Origin: Heteroruminococcus sp964370005
GTDB lineage: Bacteria > Bacillota > Clostridia > Oscillospirales > Ruminococcaceae
Length of the DNA stretch: 27,326 bases
Reading direction: 5' to 3'
NCBI GenBank assembly: GCA_964370005.1
Contig: CAYJGR010000024.1
Span: 1-27,326, forward strand
A program made the position numbers and the translations under genes. The notes under the pieces are model-generated. The model was not told the DNA's origin, searched no databases, and was given only the letters and a program-made list of their open reading frames with translations. How positions within the stretch are numbered: position 1 is the stretch's first letter; each line of letters begins with the position of its first letter. Below are positions 14,719 to 23,285 of this stretch, one piece after another.

Positions 14719-15794
14719 TCGACCTAAAAAGTATGACATATGATACCTTGGCACAGTTTATGGCTGAGTTATCCCAGCCCTCTTTTCGCACGGCACAGGT
14801 ATTTGACTGGATGCACAAAAAACATGTGCGCAGTTTTGCCGACATGAAAAACCTGCCCGCCACACTTAGGGACACCCTGTCGCAACAGTGTTTTTTGGGC
14901 GGTGTGACGGTGCAAAAAGAGCTATGTTCAGCACAGGATGACACAAGAAAGTATCTGCTTTCGCTCGCCGATGACCACTGTGTGGAGGCGGTGCTTATGA
15001 ACTACCGCCACGGAAGTAGCCTTTGCATTTCCACACAGGTGGGGTGTCGTCAGGGGTGCGGATTTTGTGCCTCGACTATAGGTGGCCTACAGCGCAACCT
15101 CACAGCATCCGAGATGCTCGACCAGATATATATTGCCTCTTCACACAGCGGTAAACCCATAGGCTCGGTAGTGCTCATGGGCATAGGGGAACCGCTTGAC
15201 AACTACGACAATGTGCTGAGTTTTCTGCGCATACTCAGCGACCCACGGGGGCTTGGTTTGAGCCTGCGTCATGTTTCACTTTCAACCTGTGGACTGGTGG
15301 AGGAGATAGACAGACTGGCCGAGGAGAAGTTGGGGCTTACCCTGTCAGTATCACTCCATGCCACCGACGATAAAACCCGCAGTGAAATAATGCCCATAAA
15401 TCGCCGGTACAATTTAGCAGGGTTACTGCAATCTTGCCGACGCTATTTTGATAAGACCGGCCGTCGTGTATCATTTGAGTACGCCCTCATAGACGGTGTA
15501 AACGACAGCCGACAGCAGGCAAAACAGCTTGCACAGTTACTTAGGGGCATGAACTGTCATGTCAACCTCATACCGGTGAATGCCGTGAAGGAGCGACAAA
15601 GCCGCCGCAGCACCCCACGTGTCGTAGAGGAATTTAGGCGGGAGCTGTGCTCACTTGGGATAAATGCCACGGTGCGCAGGGAACTTGGGAGCGATATATC
15701 GGCCGCATGTGGGCAACTACGGCGGGAACATACAAACGATGGTCAGCTCGCACCACAGACGGATGTATTGAATGGAGGAGGAGAACATGCTTAA
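14715..15794 (+). CDS. rlmN: Dual-specificity RNA methyltransferase RlmN (radical SAM)
   Basis: Adds the C2 methyl group to A2503 of 23S rRNA and, in some bacteria, to A37 of tRNAs. The 359-aa product has the radical-SAM cluster motif CxxxCxxC in VGCRQGCGFCAST (about C111, C115, C118). A GEPLDNYDNV segment is also present. The second catalytic Cys lies in ISAACGQLRRE near the C-terminus. Its ATG shares four bases (ATGA) with the rsmB stop, so translation is coupled. The 3' end overlaps the phosphatase gene by 8 nt. Confidence 0.96.
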   Translation: MIDLKSMTYDTLAQFMAELSQPSFRTAQVFDWMHKKHVRSFADMKNLPATLRDTLSQQCFLGGVTVQKELCSAQDDTRKYLLSLADDHCVEAVLMNYRHGSSLCISTQVGCRQGCGFCASTIGGLQRNLTASEMLDQIYIASSHSGKPIGSVVLMGIGEPLDNYDNVLSFLRILSDPRGLGLSLRHVSLSTCGLVEEIDRLAEEKLGLTLSVSLHATDDKTRSEIMPINRRYNLAGLLQSCRRYFDKTGRRVSFEYALIDGVNDSRQQAKQLAQLLRGMNCHVNLIPVNAVKERQSRRSTPRVVEEFRRELCSLGINATVRRELGSDISAACGQLRREHTNDGQLAPQTDVLNGGGEHA

Positions 15795-16536
15795 ACTGTT
15801 ATGGGGCAGTCATACCGGCATGAAGCGCAGTACAAACCAGGACAGCGTTGGCGGTCGTGCCGATGTGCTGGCCTATGGGTTTGTGTGCGACGGTATGGGC
15901 GGTCACAGTGGTGGTGAAACGGCGGCCGAAATAGCCAAAGCCACTCTAAACAGAGCATTTGACAGTCGCATGGGCAAGGCGATGGAGGAGCGTGCTATAC
16001 GCAACCTTATGGAGTCGGCGGTGAAAACCGCTAATGCCGAAATTTTATCCTGTGCTACAGATAACCCCGCTTTGCAGGGCATGGGTGCCACACTGGTGCT
16101 TGCGGTGGTGCAGGGCGATATGGCCATGCTGTGCCACCTCGGCGACAGTCGCATATACCTCATTCGCGGGCAGGAACTGACACAGCTTACAAAGGATCAC
16201 AGTCTTGTGCAGGAACTGCTTGACAAGGGCAAGATAACCCCCGCACAGGCCGAAACCCATCCCGAACGCCACTATATAACCCGAGCGCTTGGAGTAGCCG
16301 ATAGTATAAGTCCCCAGTGGGGTGACACGCAGTTCTTATCGGGGGATATATTGCTACTGTGCTCTGACGGACTGCACAACATGGTGCCACAGGAAGAACT
16401 TTGCGGGCTATGTCACATGGCGGTACAAAGCGGTGATGCTTCCTGTCTCATAGATAAAGCCAATGAATACGGCGGGGCGGACAATGTCACGGCACTGCTG
16501 ATTTGCAATGATGCAAAAAATCATAGCATAATATAA
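15787..16536 (+). CDS. stp: PP2C-family Ser/Thr protein phosphatase (Stp/PrpC)
   Basis: A Mn2+/Mg2+-dependent phosphatase that reverses phosphorylation by the adjacent PASTA kinase. The 249-aa product has the PP2C motifs in order: STNQDSVGG, FVCDGMGGHSGGE (metal-binding Asp), LCHLGDSRIYLIRG, LTKDHSLVQ, LLLCSDGLHNMV and GGADNVTALLI. ATG 15787 is chosen because GGAGGAGG lies just upstream (15775-15782); the ATG at 15772 overlaps that RBS. The phosphatase-kinase-rsgA order is conserved in Firmicutes. Confidence 0.95.
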   Translation: MLKLLWGSHTGMKRSTNQDSVGGRADVLAYGFVCDGMGGHSGGETAAEIAKATLNRAFDSRMGKAMEERAIRNLMESAVKTANAEILSCATDNPALQGMGATLVLAVVQGDMAMLCHLGDSRIYLIRGQELTQLTKDHSLVQELLDKGKITPAQAETHPERHYITRALGVADSISPQWGDTQFLSGDILLLCSDGLHNMVPQEELCGLCHMAVQSGDASCLIDKANEYGGADNVTALLICNDAKNHSII

Positions 16537-16601
16537 AATGACAAGGGTACAGACTCGGGGCGGATATGTATATATGCTTTGGGTGGAAAGGATTTAAGCT
16601 G

Positions 16602-18533
16602 ATGGAAAATTTGGTTGGAAAAATCATAAATGAGCGTTACGAACTTGTGGAGCTTGTGGGTGTGGGGGGCATGGCCAATGTCTACCGTGCCCGTGACATT
16701 GCCGAAAACAAATCGGTGGCGGTCAAGGCATTGCGACAGGAATATGTCGATAACGCCGAGATGCTCAGCCGTTTTCGCAATGAAAGCAAGGCGGTATCCC
16801 TCTTATCTCACCCCAACATCGTGCAGGTGTTTGACGTGAGCCTTGTGGGAGATCAACCCTGCATTATTATGGAATATATAGAGGGTATCACCCTCAAAGA
16901 ATATATAGAGCAGGAAGGCCGCATCGGTTGGAAGATGGCGGTACACTTTGTGGTGCAAATTCTGCGCGGGCTAAGCCATGCCCACGATAAGGGTATAATC
17001 CATCAGGATATAAAACCGCACAACATAATGCTACTGAGTGATGGCACGGTTAAGATAACCGATTTTGGCATAGCCCAGCTCTCCCGCACTCCCACCCGCC
17101 AAAATTCCGAACAGGCCATAGGCTCGGTGCATTATATCAGCCCCGAACAGGCCAGAGGGGAGCAGACCGATGCCTCGACCGATATATATTCTGTGGGGGT
17201 TATGCTCTATGAGATGCTGACAGGCAAACTTCCCTTTGAGGCCGACAGTCCCGTGTCGGTGGCCATAAAGCAGATAGAATCCGAGGCCACCCCACCCACA
17301 AAGCTAAATCCCGATATCCCCCCCACCCTTGAAGCCATAACACTTGTGGCCATGGAGAAGAAGGCATCACAGCGTTATCGTTCGGCGGCCGAGATGCTTC
17401 GCAGTATAGACCGTTTTCGCAAGAACCCTGCATCTCCCGCACAAAATAGTGAAGAGATGACCGCCCCAACGCCACCCCCACCCCCCGCTCGCCGACGTGA
17501 AAAGAAAGAAAAACAGGAGAAACAAGACATGCAAAGGGGAACACCTATACTTCCTGTACTCACAGGTATTACAATCGCATTTGTTGTGGCAACAATAATA
17601 TTTGTTGCCGTTATGGTTATGATAGCCGACCCATTTGCCGAGGTTGAGGACATCGCACTGCCCAACCTTGTGGGTATGAACTATGAAGTGGTTACAAAGA
17701 CGCCCGAATATGCAAACAACTTCAACATAGTACTTGAAGATACCCGTCCCAATGCTGAATATGAGGCCGGCACGATAATTTCCCAATCGCCCACCTCGGT
17801 ACCCACCCTTAAAAAGGGTTCGACCATAGAGGTAGTGGTGAGTGGCGGTGCCCAGATCGTGACCATACCCTCCTATGCGGGTCAAGAGGCTACCGATGTG
17901 TATGTAGGGCTTGATGAGCTTGGGCTGAGGTATGCCGAGGTGAGCTTAGAATCCGACACGGTGCAGCAGGGATATGTTGTGCGCACCGAGCCGGGTCCCA
18001 ACTCTCAGGTGAGCACCGGCACGACGGTAACGGTCTACGTCAGCCGTGGATCTGACAATATGTTGGTCGAGGTGCCCGACGTCACCGATGAGGATGAAGA
18101 CGAAGCCACCGCTATACTTGAGGCGGCCGGATTCGAGGTCGAGGTGTCCAGGCAACAAAGCAACTACTACGATGCGGGCGAAGTTATAAGCCAGACACCC
18201 GATGGCGGAACTATGTTCACCGAGGGCAGTGCAATACAGCTTGTTGTGAGCTCGGGCGATGAAGAGGTGGCCGCTTTGGATATACTGGTACGTTTGCCCG
18301 AACTTATCACCCAAGAGGTCAACTTGGTGGCCGAGCTTGATGGCGACTTCTTGCGTGAGATCAACGTCATTCCCAACGAACAGCGCGTATGGCAAATAAC
18401 CCTACAAGGCGAGGGCATTTCGGTGGTCACAATATACCTTGATGGGGTTGAGTATATGGAATACCAACTCAACTTTGATCAAGATACCGTCACACGCACC
18501 AAGGATTATTCGGATGATTTTGCAACATGGTAA
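16602..18533 (+). CDS. prkC: PASTA-domain Ser/Thr protein kinase (PrkC/Stk type)
   Basis: A membrane kinase that senses peptidoglycan fragments or lipid II and controls growth, division and germination-type responses. Start 16602 (GAAAGG 10 nt upstream) gives 643 aa and the usual beginning ENLVGKIINERYEL; the ATG at 16566 lacks an RBS. Kinase domain: glycine loop VGVGGMANVY, K42 (VAVKAL), catalytic HQDIKPHN with D136, DFG (154-156) and SPEQARG. HQD replaces the usual HRD. Next come a Pro- and Lys-rich juxtamembrane linker, a transmembrane helix (about 316-341), three PASTA repeats (roughly 350-418, 419-486, 487-555) and an extra extracellular domain of about 75 residues ending DDFATW. Confidence 0.95.
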   Translation: MENLVGKIINERYELVELVGVGGMANVYRARDIAENKSVAVKALRQEYVDNAEMLSRFRNESKAVSLLSHPNIVQVFDVSLVGDQPCIIMEYIEGITLKEYIEQEGRIGWKMAVHFVVQILRGLSHAHDKGIIHQDIKPHNIMLLSDGTVKITDFGIAQLSRTPTRQNSEQAIGSVHYISPEQARGEQTDASTDIYSVGVMLYEMLTGKLPFEADSPVSVAIKQIESEATPPTKLNPDIPPTLEAITLVAMEKKASQRYRSAAEMLRSIDRFRKNPASPAQNSEEMTAPTPPPPPARRREKKEKQEKQDMQRGTPILPVLTGITIAFVVATIIFVAVMVMIADPFAEVEDIALPNLVGMNYEVVTKTPEYANNFNIVLEDTRPNAEYEAGTIISQSPTSVPTLKKGSTIEVVVSGGAQIVTIPSYAGQEATDVYVGLDELGLRYAEVSLESDTVQQGYVVRTEPGPNSQVSTGTTVTVYVSRGSDNMLVEVPDVTDEDEDEATAILEAAGFEVEVSRQQSNYYDAGEVISQTPDGGTMFTEGSAIQLVVSSGDEEVAALDILVRLPELITQEVNLVAELDGDFLREINVIPNEQRVWQITLQGEGISVVTIYLDGVEYMEYQLNFDQDTVTRTKDYSDDFATW

Positions 18534-19498
18534 AAAACACAGATTTGACAGTACAAAATAATTCCACCGAGCTACTACAGGGCAGGATTGTCAAGGCCAG
18601 TGGGGGGTTTTACGAAGTTGACACCCCCCACGGACGGCTTATGTGTAGAGCCAGGGGACTGTTTCGCAAGGAGGGTATAACCCCTTATGTGGGAGATGAA
18701 GTGTCTGTGGAGCTTATCCCGCCCGATAAAGGCACAGTGGCGGTTATCCACCCCCGACGCAACAGCCTTATACGCCCACCCCTTGCCAATATAGACCGTT
18801 TGGCCATCGTGGCATCGACCACTGAACCTCTGCCCAACCCACTCATAATCGACACCATGACGGCCATAGCCCACCGCCGTGGCATCACCCCCATGATAAT
18901 AATCAGCAAATCGGATATGGCCTGCCCTAATGTCCAGCAAGACATATACAAAAAGGCAGGATACCGTGTATTTACAGTGGACAGTCTGGCGGGAAACGGT
19001 GTGGCCGAGGTGGCCCTGGAGCTTGCGGGCAAGACTACCGCCTTCACCGGCAACTCAGGGGTGGGCAAATCCACACTGCTCAATGCACTACACCCCGACC
19101 TCGCTCTGCAAACTGCTGAAATAAGTCAAAAACTTGGGAGAGGTAGACACACCACCCGTCATGTTGAGCTTTTCCGCTTGCCAAACGGCGGCTATGTGGC
19201 CGACACCCCCGGGTTTTCGGCCATAGATTTTGTGCGGTTTGAGCGCATGACGGCCGATGGACTTGAGGATTGTTTTCCCGAGTTCGCCTCACATATCCCC
19301 CACTGCAAGTTCACGGGGTGCAGTCATACCAAGGAGCGGGGGTGTGCGGTACTGGAGGCGGTACAAAGCGGGGAAATCCCCCTACAGCGCCACCAAAGCT
19401 ATTTGCAACTTTTTGAGCAACTGCGTGAGATAAAACAATGGCAGATTGAAAAAGATGATAGAGAACATTCTGGGGGCAAACATGGGAAAGCAAAGTGA
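18527..19498 (+). CDS. rsgA: Ribosome small-subunit-dependent GTPase RsgA
   Basis: A circularly permuted GTPase that checks late 30S subunit assembly. The 323-aa product has an N-terminal OB fold (GRIVKASGGFYEV, CRARGLFRKEG, GDEVSVEL). G4 precedes G1 as expected: IISKSD, then P-loop GNSGVGKST (about 174-182), then G3 DTPGFSAIDF. A C-terminal zinc site follows (C, then HCKFTGCSHTKERGC). The ATG at 18527 overlaps the prkC stop by 7 nt; its RBS is weak, and the TTG at 18545 is an alternative start that would shorten the N-terminus. The C-terminal tail is basic. Confidence 0.94.
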   Translation: MVKNTDLTVQNNSTELLQGRIVKASGGFYEVDTPHGRLMCRARGLFRKEGITPYVGDEVSVELIPPDKGTVAVIHPRRNSLIRPPLANIDRLAIVASTTEPLPNPLIIDTMTAIAHRRGITPMIIISKSDMACPNVQQDIYKKAGYRVFTVDSLAGNGVAEVALELAGKTTAFTGNSGVGKSTLLNALHPDLALQTAEISQKLGRGRHTTRHVELFRLPNGGYVADTPGFSAIDFVRFERMTADGLEDCFPEFASHIPHCKFTGCSHTKERGCAVLEAVQSGEIPLQRHQSYLQLFEQLREIKQWQIEKDDREHSGGKHGKAK

Positions 19499-20129
19499 TG
19501 CCCGTCGCTGTGTCATAATCTGCGCCGGCGGTGTGACAAAGTGGGACGTAGATAAATGTGACGTAACCTCAAACGACTACATCATTGCGGCCGATGCGGG
19601 GCTACTTCGTGCGCAAAAAATGAATATAACCCCACATCTGATTGTGGGGGATTTCGATTCGACCCAGTGCCCCGAAGGCGGCGACATCCCCATCGAACGC
19701 CACCCCACACAAAAGGACGACACCGATTGTATATTGGCTGTGCGACGCGGGTTGTCGCTGGGCTATGAGAATTTTGTCATCCTCGGGGGCTTAGGTGGAC
19801 GGCTTGACCATACCATAGCCAACATCCAAACCCTTAGATTTTTACTCGATCACGGGTGCGAAGGCCTACTCATAGGTGAATACTCCACCCTACGACTGCT
19901 AATGGGTGGAGAAATTTCTTTGCCCCCACAGGAGGGGTATCTGTCGCTGTTTGCGCTTGAGGAGGACTGCGTGGGTCTGTATACCCGCGGGCTCGAGTAC
20001 AGCGTGGAGGATGTTACCCTCACCACTTCTTTCCCGCTGGGCGTCAGCAATCGCTTTGTGGCGGGGCAAACGGCCACCATCGGACTGAGATCGGGAATTT
20101 TGATGATAATGACCGTCATAGAGGGGTAA
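19482..20129 (+). CDS. thiN: Thiamine pyrophosphokinase
   Basis: Transfers pyrophosphate from ATP to thiamine to give thiamine diphosphate. The 215-aa product has the family motifs CVIICAGG, IIAADAGLLRA, LIVGDFDST, QKDDTDCILAV and GGLGGRLDHTIANI, then a C-terminal beta domain. ATG 19482 has a G-rich stretch (GGGGG, 19472-19476) as a possible RBS; TTG 19446 and ATG 19455 are alternative starts inside rsgA. In Bacillus the order is rsgA-rpe-thiN; rpe is missing here and thiN overlaps rsgA by 17 nt. Confidence 0.92.
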   Translation: MGKQSDARRCVIICAGGVTKWDVDKCDVTSNDYIIAADAGLLRAQKMNITPHLIVGDFDSTQCPEGGDIPIERHPTQKDDTDCILAVRRGLSLGYENFVILGGLGGRLDHTIANIQTLRFLLDHGCEGLLIGEYSTLRLLMGGEISLPPQEGYLSLFALEEDCVGLYTRGLEYSVEDVTLTTSFPLGVSNRFVAGQTATIGLRSGILMIMTVIEG

Positions 20130-20215
20130 ACTCTGTGCGTTTTAGTATATAATTCCGTTTATTCTACAAATAGTAATGTATCTCGACATAATTTGTTTCT
20201 ACAGGGAGTTTTCTT

Positions 20216-21154
20216 ATGACCATGATAATTGTTGGACAGGTCGCCGTAATGTTTATGCTCATTTTGGTGGGTGTGATATGTGCAAAGACCGGAATATATA
20301 CAGAGGAAGCCACAGGTGCGGGCATAAGCCTTGTTTTGCTCGTTGTGTCCCCTGCTGTGATTTTAAGGGAGTTTACCCGCCCCGGCAACACCATGAGTGT
20401 GGCCGATGTTTTTATAGCCATGGGGATTGTCGTGGTCTTAAACCTCGTCTCGACCGGCCTTGCCACTCTGCTTATACGCAAAAGAGAGGGTACAAACTAC
20501 TCGGTGGAAAGGGTGGCCGCTGCCGCAAGCAATGCGGGATTTATGGGTCTGCCGCTCATCTCGGCCACCGTGGGGGAACACGCCGTGTTTTACGGCACAA
20601 TTTTTATAGCGGTATTCCAAATCTTCACATGGACGTTTTGGATAAAAGAAATGGGGGGTGAGTCCTACAAACTTGAGCCTATGCGCCTTGTAAAAAACGT
20701 GGCACTCATCGGTGTGGTTATAAGTTTTATATTGTTTTCACTTAGTGTTGAATTGCCCCCACTGGTAGTAGATTTGCTCGATCACCTCACCCCGCTCAAT
20801 ACGACATTGCCCATGATTATTATGGGGGTATTTTTGGCGGGTCTCTCACCTAAGGAGCTTATCCCCGACCGCCATGCCCTGTGGGCAATACTTCTGCGAG
20901 GGCTGATTATTCCGCTTGTTATTGTGGGGCTTATGTGGGTGTTTGGTGTCACCGGTTGGACAGATGACGGTTATACCATGACCATGTCAATTTTCATAGG
21001 CTCGGCGACACCGGCTGCCGTAGCCACAATACTTCTTTCTAAGCGCACAGGACGACCCAACCCCCGCTACGGTGCCGGCATTGTGGCGGTCTCGACAGCA
21101 CTTTCAATCCTCACCATCCCGCTTGTGGTTGGAATTGCCGAAATAATACTGTAA
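20216..21154 (+). CDS. AEC family transporter
   Basis: A 312-residue integral membrane protein with about ten hydrophobic segments, opening MIIVGQVAVMFMLILVGVICAKTGIYTEE. The AEC (auxin efflux carrier) family fold is supported by the early AKTGIYTEEATGAGISLVLL segment, the mid-protein NAGFMGLPLI and the C-terminal GSATPAAVATILLS. These last two match the conserved crossover-helix motifs of bile-acid/AEC-type carriers. The substrate (often malate, other organic acids or amino acids) cannot be predicted. GGGAG lies about 8 nt before the ATG. A TATAAT at 20148-20153 without a clear -35 may be its promoter. The next gene starts 12 nt downstream. Confidence 0.88.
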   Translation: MTMIIVGQVAVMFMLILVGVICAKTGIYTEEATGAGISLVLLVVSPAVILREFTRPGNTMSVADVFIAMGIVVVLNLVSTGLATLLIRKREGTNYSVERVAAAASNAGFMGLPLISATVGEHAVFYGTIFIAVFQIFTWTFWIKEMGGESYKLEPMRLVKNVALIGVVISFILFSLSVELPPLVVDLLDHLTPLNTTLPMIIMGVFLAGLSPKELIPDRHALWAILLRGLIIPLVIVGLMWVFGVTGWTDDGYTMTMSIFIGSATPAAVATILLSKRTGRPNPRYGAGIVAVSTALSILTIPLVVGIAEIIL

Positions 21155-21166
21155 TCGGAGGATGTC

Positions 21167-21877
21167 ATGCAACAGCTTTTAGGATATATGCGCAGGGCGA
21201 TCACCGAATATAATATGATTTGTGATGGTGACAAAATTGCCGTGGGGGTGAGCGGTGGCAAGGATTCGGTGGCACTGCTTATAGGACTACACCGCCTAAG
21301 TAAGTTTTTAGGGGTGAAGTATAGTGTTGTGGGGATAACCCTCGACCCCGGATTTGAGGGGGTACAAAGTGATTACTCCCCCCTTATCGACCTCTGCCAT
21401 GAGGAGGGCATCCCCTACCATGTAAAACCCACCGAGATAGGACAAATCGTATTTGAGCAACGCAAAGAGACAAACCCCTGTTCCCTATGTGCCCGCATGA
21501 GGCGTGGGGCGCTACATGATATTACAAAGGAACTCGGCTGCAACAAAATAGCACTCGGACACCATTACAACGACGCCGTGGAAACATTTATGATGAACCT
21601 GTTTCGTGAAGGGCGGGTGGGTTGTTTTTCGCCGGTCACCTATCTCTCACGCAAAGATATCACGATGATACGCCCCCTATGCCTTGCCCCCGAGAAGGAT
21701 ATAGCCTCGGCGGTGCGGCGTGGCGGTCTACCCGTGGTAAAAAGCAGATGCCCTGTCGATACCGCTACGGCAAGACAGGGCATGAAAGAGTTTTTGCGAA
21801 ACCTCGAACGTGAGGACAAAGGCATAACCCAGCGCATATTCGGCGCAATGGTGCGTGGGAATATCAGCGGTTGGTGA
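21167..21877 (+). CDS. TtcA-like tRNA sulfurtransferase (PP-loop ATPase)
   Basis: An adenylating PP-loop enzyme of the tRNA 2-thiolation group (TtcA/TtuA type) acting in the cytoplasm. In the 236-aa product the PP-loop is VSGGKDSVALL (SGGKDS 29-34). The pair of cysteines CSLC (C104, C107) and a third Cys in KSRCPVD (C194) are in the positions where TtcA proteins bind a 4Fe-4S cluster. GHHYNDAVETFMMNLFREG is a further family signature. Whether it modifies C32 (as TtcA) or another base is not decidable. It starts 12 nt after the AEC gene, with CGGAGG upstream. Confidence 0.9.
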   Translation: MQQLLGYMRRAITEYNMICDGDKIAVGVSGGKDSVALLIGLHRLSKFLGVKYSVVGITLDPGFEGVQSDYSPLIDLCHEEGIPYHVKPTEIGQIVFEQRKETNPCSLCARMRRGALHDITKELGCNKIALGHHYNDAVETFMMNLFREGRVGCFSPVTYLSRKDITMIRPLCLAPEKDIASAVRRGGLPVVKSRCPVDTATARQGMKEFLRNLEREDKGITQRIFGAMVRGNISGW

Positions 21878-21922
21878 GTTCGAGATTTTCAAGTGGATAT
21901 TATGCTTTTTGAAAAAAAGATA

Positions 21923-22261
21923 TCACAACTTGATTTCAATTATTATCACAGGCTTGCCTGTTTTCTTCATTTTGGTTATAATACTCGATGTGCCCTTAGA
22001 TTCCCCATCCCAAAAGGCCAGCATTTGGTCGCAGGTAGCGATTATCACATCATTTCGTTTTATGGGTGCCGCCTTGGCAGGGTATTTGTCATATTGGGGT
22101 CTGATAATATGCTTTGAAAGCCTTTTATAGTCGGCATAGCGCTCGGCAAGGCTATCCACCCCATTTGCACCACCGCTGATTATCTCGGTCACACCCTCGG
22201 GTATGTAGGGCGAAATGTCAATATTTTGTATGTTTCGTGAACCTATGATGGCAAGTTTCAT
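21923..22261 (-). CDS. SLOG-fold (DUF2493/YspA-like) nucleotide-binding protein
   Basis: A 112-residue Rossmann-like protein with the SLOG-superfamily pattern: MKLAIIGSRN at the N-terminus, EIISGGANGVDSLAERYA (26-43), an APIKRNDVIIATCD helix and LAFWDGESKGTSSII (81-95). SLOG proteins bind nucleotides or NAD-related ligands and include lysine-decarboxylase-like phosphoribohydrolases, DprA and the ThsA/TIR-associated sensors; this short form has no fused effector. Its ATG overlaps the stop of the ribbon-helix-helix gene by an ATGA, so the two are coupled. The ligand and function are unknown. Confidence 0.8.
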   Translation of the reverse strand: MKLAIIGSRNIQNIDISPYIPEGVTEIISGGANGVDSLAERYADYKRLSKHIIRPQYDKYPAKAAPIKRNDVIIATCDQMLAFWDGESKGTSSIITKMKKTGKPVIIIEIKL

Positions 22262-22467
22262 TTTACATCACCGTTTATACATATTGTCAAGTTATCCACC
22301 GCATATTCCAATAAGATGTTTATAAGTTCATTGCGTGAATGACCGGTTTGACTTGTTACCGCTTCTATTCGTTCAAACAGTTCATTTTTGACACGGATAG
22401 AGAAAACGTTGTGGCCATCCTCGCCCTTTGGCAGTTTTGGTTCTATTATGAGTTTCCCTGTGTACAT
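22258..22467 (-). CDS. Ribbon-helix-helix (CopG/Arc-like) protein
   Basis: A 69-residue protein beginning MYTGKLIIEPKLPKGEDGHN. Its central VFSIRVKNELFERIEAVTSQ strand-helix, followed by TGHSRNELINILLEYAV, is the ribbon-helix-helix DNA-binding pattern (strand, helix A, SRNEL turn, helix B). Start 22467 is chosen because AGGAG lies about 10 nt upstream; an ATG 27 nt further out has no RBS. It probably represses its own promoter: a minus-strand TATAAT (22493-22498) lies next to the imperfect inverted repeat ATTGTGATAGTTGCAAT (22501-22517). It is the first gene of a two-gene unit with the SLOG protein. Confidence 0.75.
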   Translation of the reverse strand: MYTGKLIIEPKLPKGEDGHNVFSIRVKNELFERIEAVTSQTGHSRNELINILLEYAVDNLTICINGDVK

Positions 22468-22498
22468 AATCTCACATCTCCTCACTGCCATCATTATA

Positions 22499-22764
22499 CA
22501 ATTGTGATAGTTGCAATTATATGTTAAAACTCATGTTGAAATAGGTGTTATGCTGTTTAACATAAAGATAAACCATCGTGATAATTGTAGGGCCGCAGCC
22601 GCCCAAAACGTGACCGCAACCGCAACGTGACGGAACGCATCGGGTGCGTTATCTACAGGGGTTTTGCCCTTGACCTTTTCTAATCCCTAATTTCTATTCT
22701 CTAATTTCTAAATGCACGGCTTGCCGTGACCGTCGTTTTAAAATCAAAATTAGGAGAATTTATC
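22499..22764 (+). other. Intergenic region with short repeats and hairpins between the RHH and GNAT genes
   Basis: No gene is seen here. It holds a direct repeat AACGTGAC (22607-22614 and 22624-22631) separated by CGCAACCGC, and a hairpin AACGCA/TGCGTT (22634-22639/22645-22650). There are also tandem copies of CTAATTTCTA (22687-22696 and 22701-22710, 14-bp period, plus a partial copy before them). A palindrome CACGGCTTGCCGTG (22715-22728) ends the repeat part. TTGACC (22670-22675) could be a -35 for the GNAT gene, with a poor -10 near 22695. The GC-rich first half contrasts with the AT-rich, pyrimidine-rich second half. Confidence 0.6.
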
Positions 22765-23265
22765 ATGACCTACAAAACATCCATAAAAAACTTCACCATT
22801 CGCACCGCCACCCCCGAGGATTGTGAGCTGATACTGAGCTTTATCCGAGAGCTTGCTATATATGAAAAAATGCTCGACGATGTGGTGGCCACCCCCGAGC
22901 TTTTGCGTGAGGAGCTGTTTGGTAAGGGTGGTACACATGTAATAATTGGCGAGGTCGATGAACAGCCCGTGGCCTTTGCGCTATATTTTTACAATTTCTC
23001 GACATTTTTAGGCCGGCGTGGCATATATCTTGAAGATTTATTTGTGCTAACCGACCACCGTGGCAAGGGTTACGGCAAGGCGATGTTGGCACGGCTTGCA
23101 AGCTTTGTGACAGAGGAGCAGGGCGGGCGTCTCGAGTGGGCTTGTCTTGACTGGAACACACCCAGCATCAAGTTTTATAAGAGCCTTGGTGCGACCTCCC
23201 AAGACGAGTGGACAACCTACCGCCTAACCGCCGATGCTCTGCGGGATTTGGCGGAGATGGCGTAA
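22765..23265 (+). CDS. GNAT acetyltransferase, spermidine/diamine (SSAT-like) type
   Basis: A 166-residue acetyl-CoA-dependent N-acetyltransferase. ATG 22765 has TAGGAGA 7 nt upstream; the in-frame ATG at 22726 has none. The acetyl-CoA loop is DHRGKGYGKAML. The block AFALYFYNFSTFLGRRGIYL with EDLFV before it, and the later WNTPSIKFYKSLGA, match the SSAT/thialysine acetyltransferase subgroup, whose members acetylate polyamines, diamines or thialysine. The exact amine is not predictable. It is followed 20 nt later by a threonine-aldolase-like gene and may share its transcript. Confidence 0.85.
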   Translation: MTYKTSIKNFTIRTATPEDCELILSFIRELAIYEKMLDDVVATPELLREELFGKGGTHVIIGEVDEQPVAFALYFYNFSTFLGRRGIYLEDLFVLTDHRGKGYGKAMLARLASFVTEEQGGRLEWACLDWNTPSIKFYKSLGATSQDEWTTYRLTADALRDLAEMA

Positions 23266-23285
23266 AATACACTTCGAGGTGAAAC

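Noticed and set aside
17367..17885. 172-codon minus-strand frame opposite prkC
   Set aside because: Shadow of the kinase linker and first PASTA repeat; low-complexity translation, no RBS.
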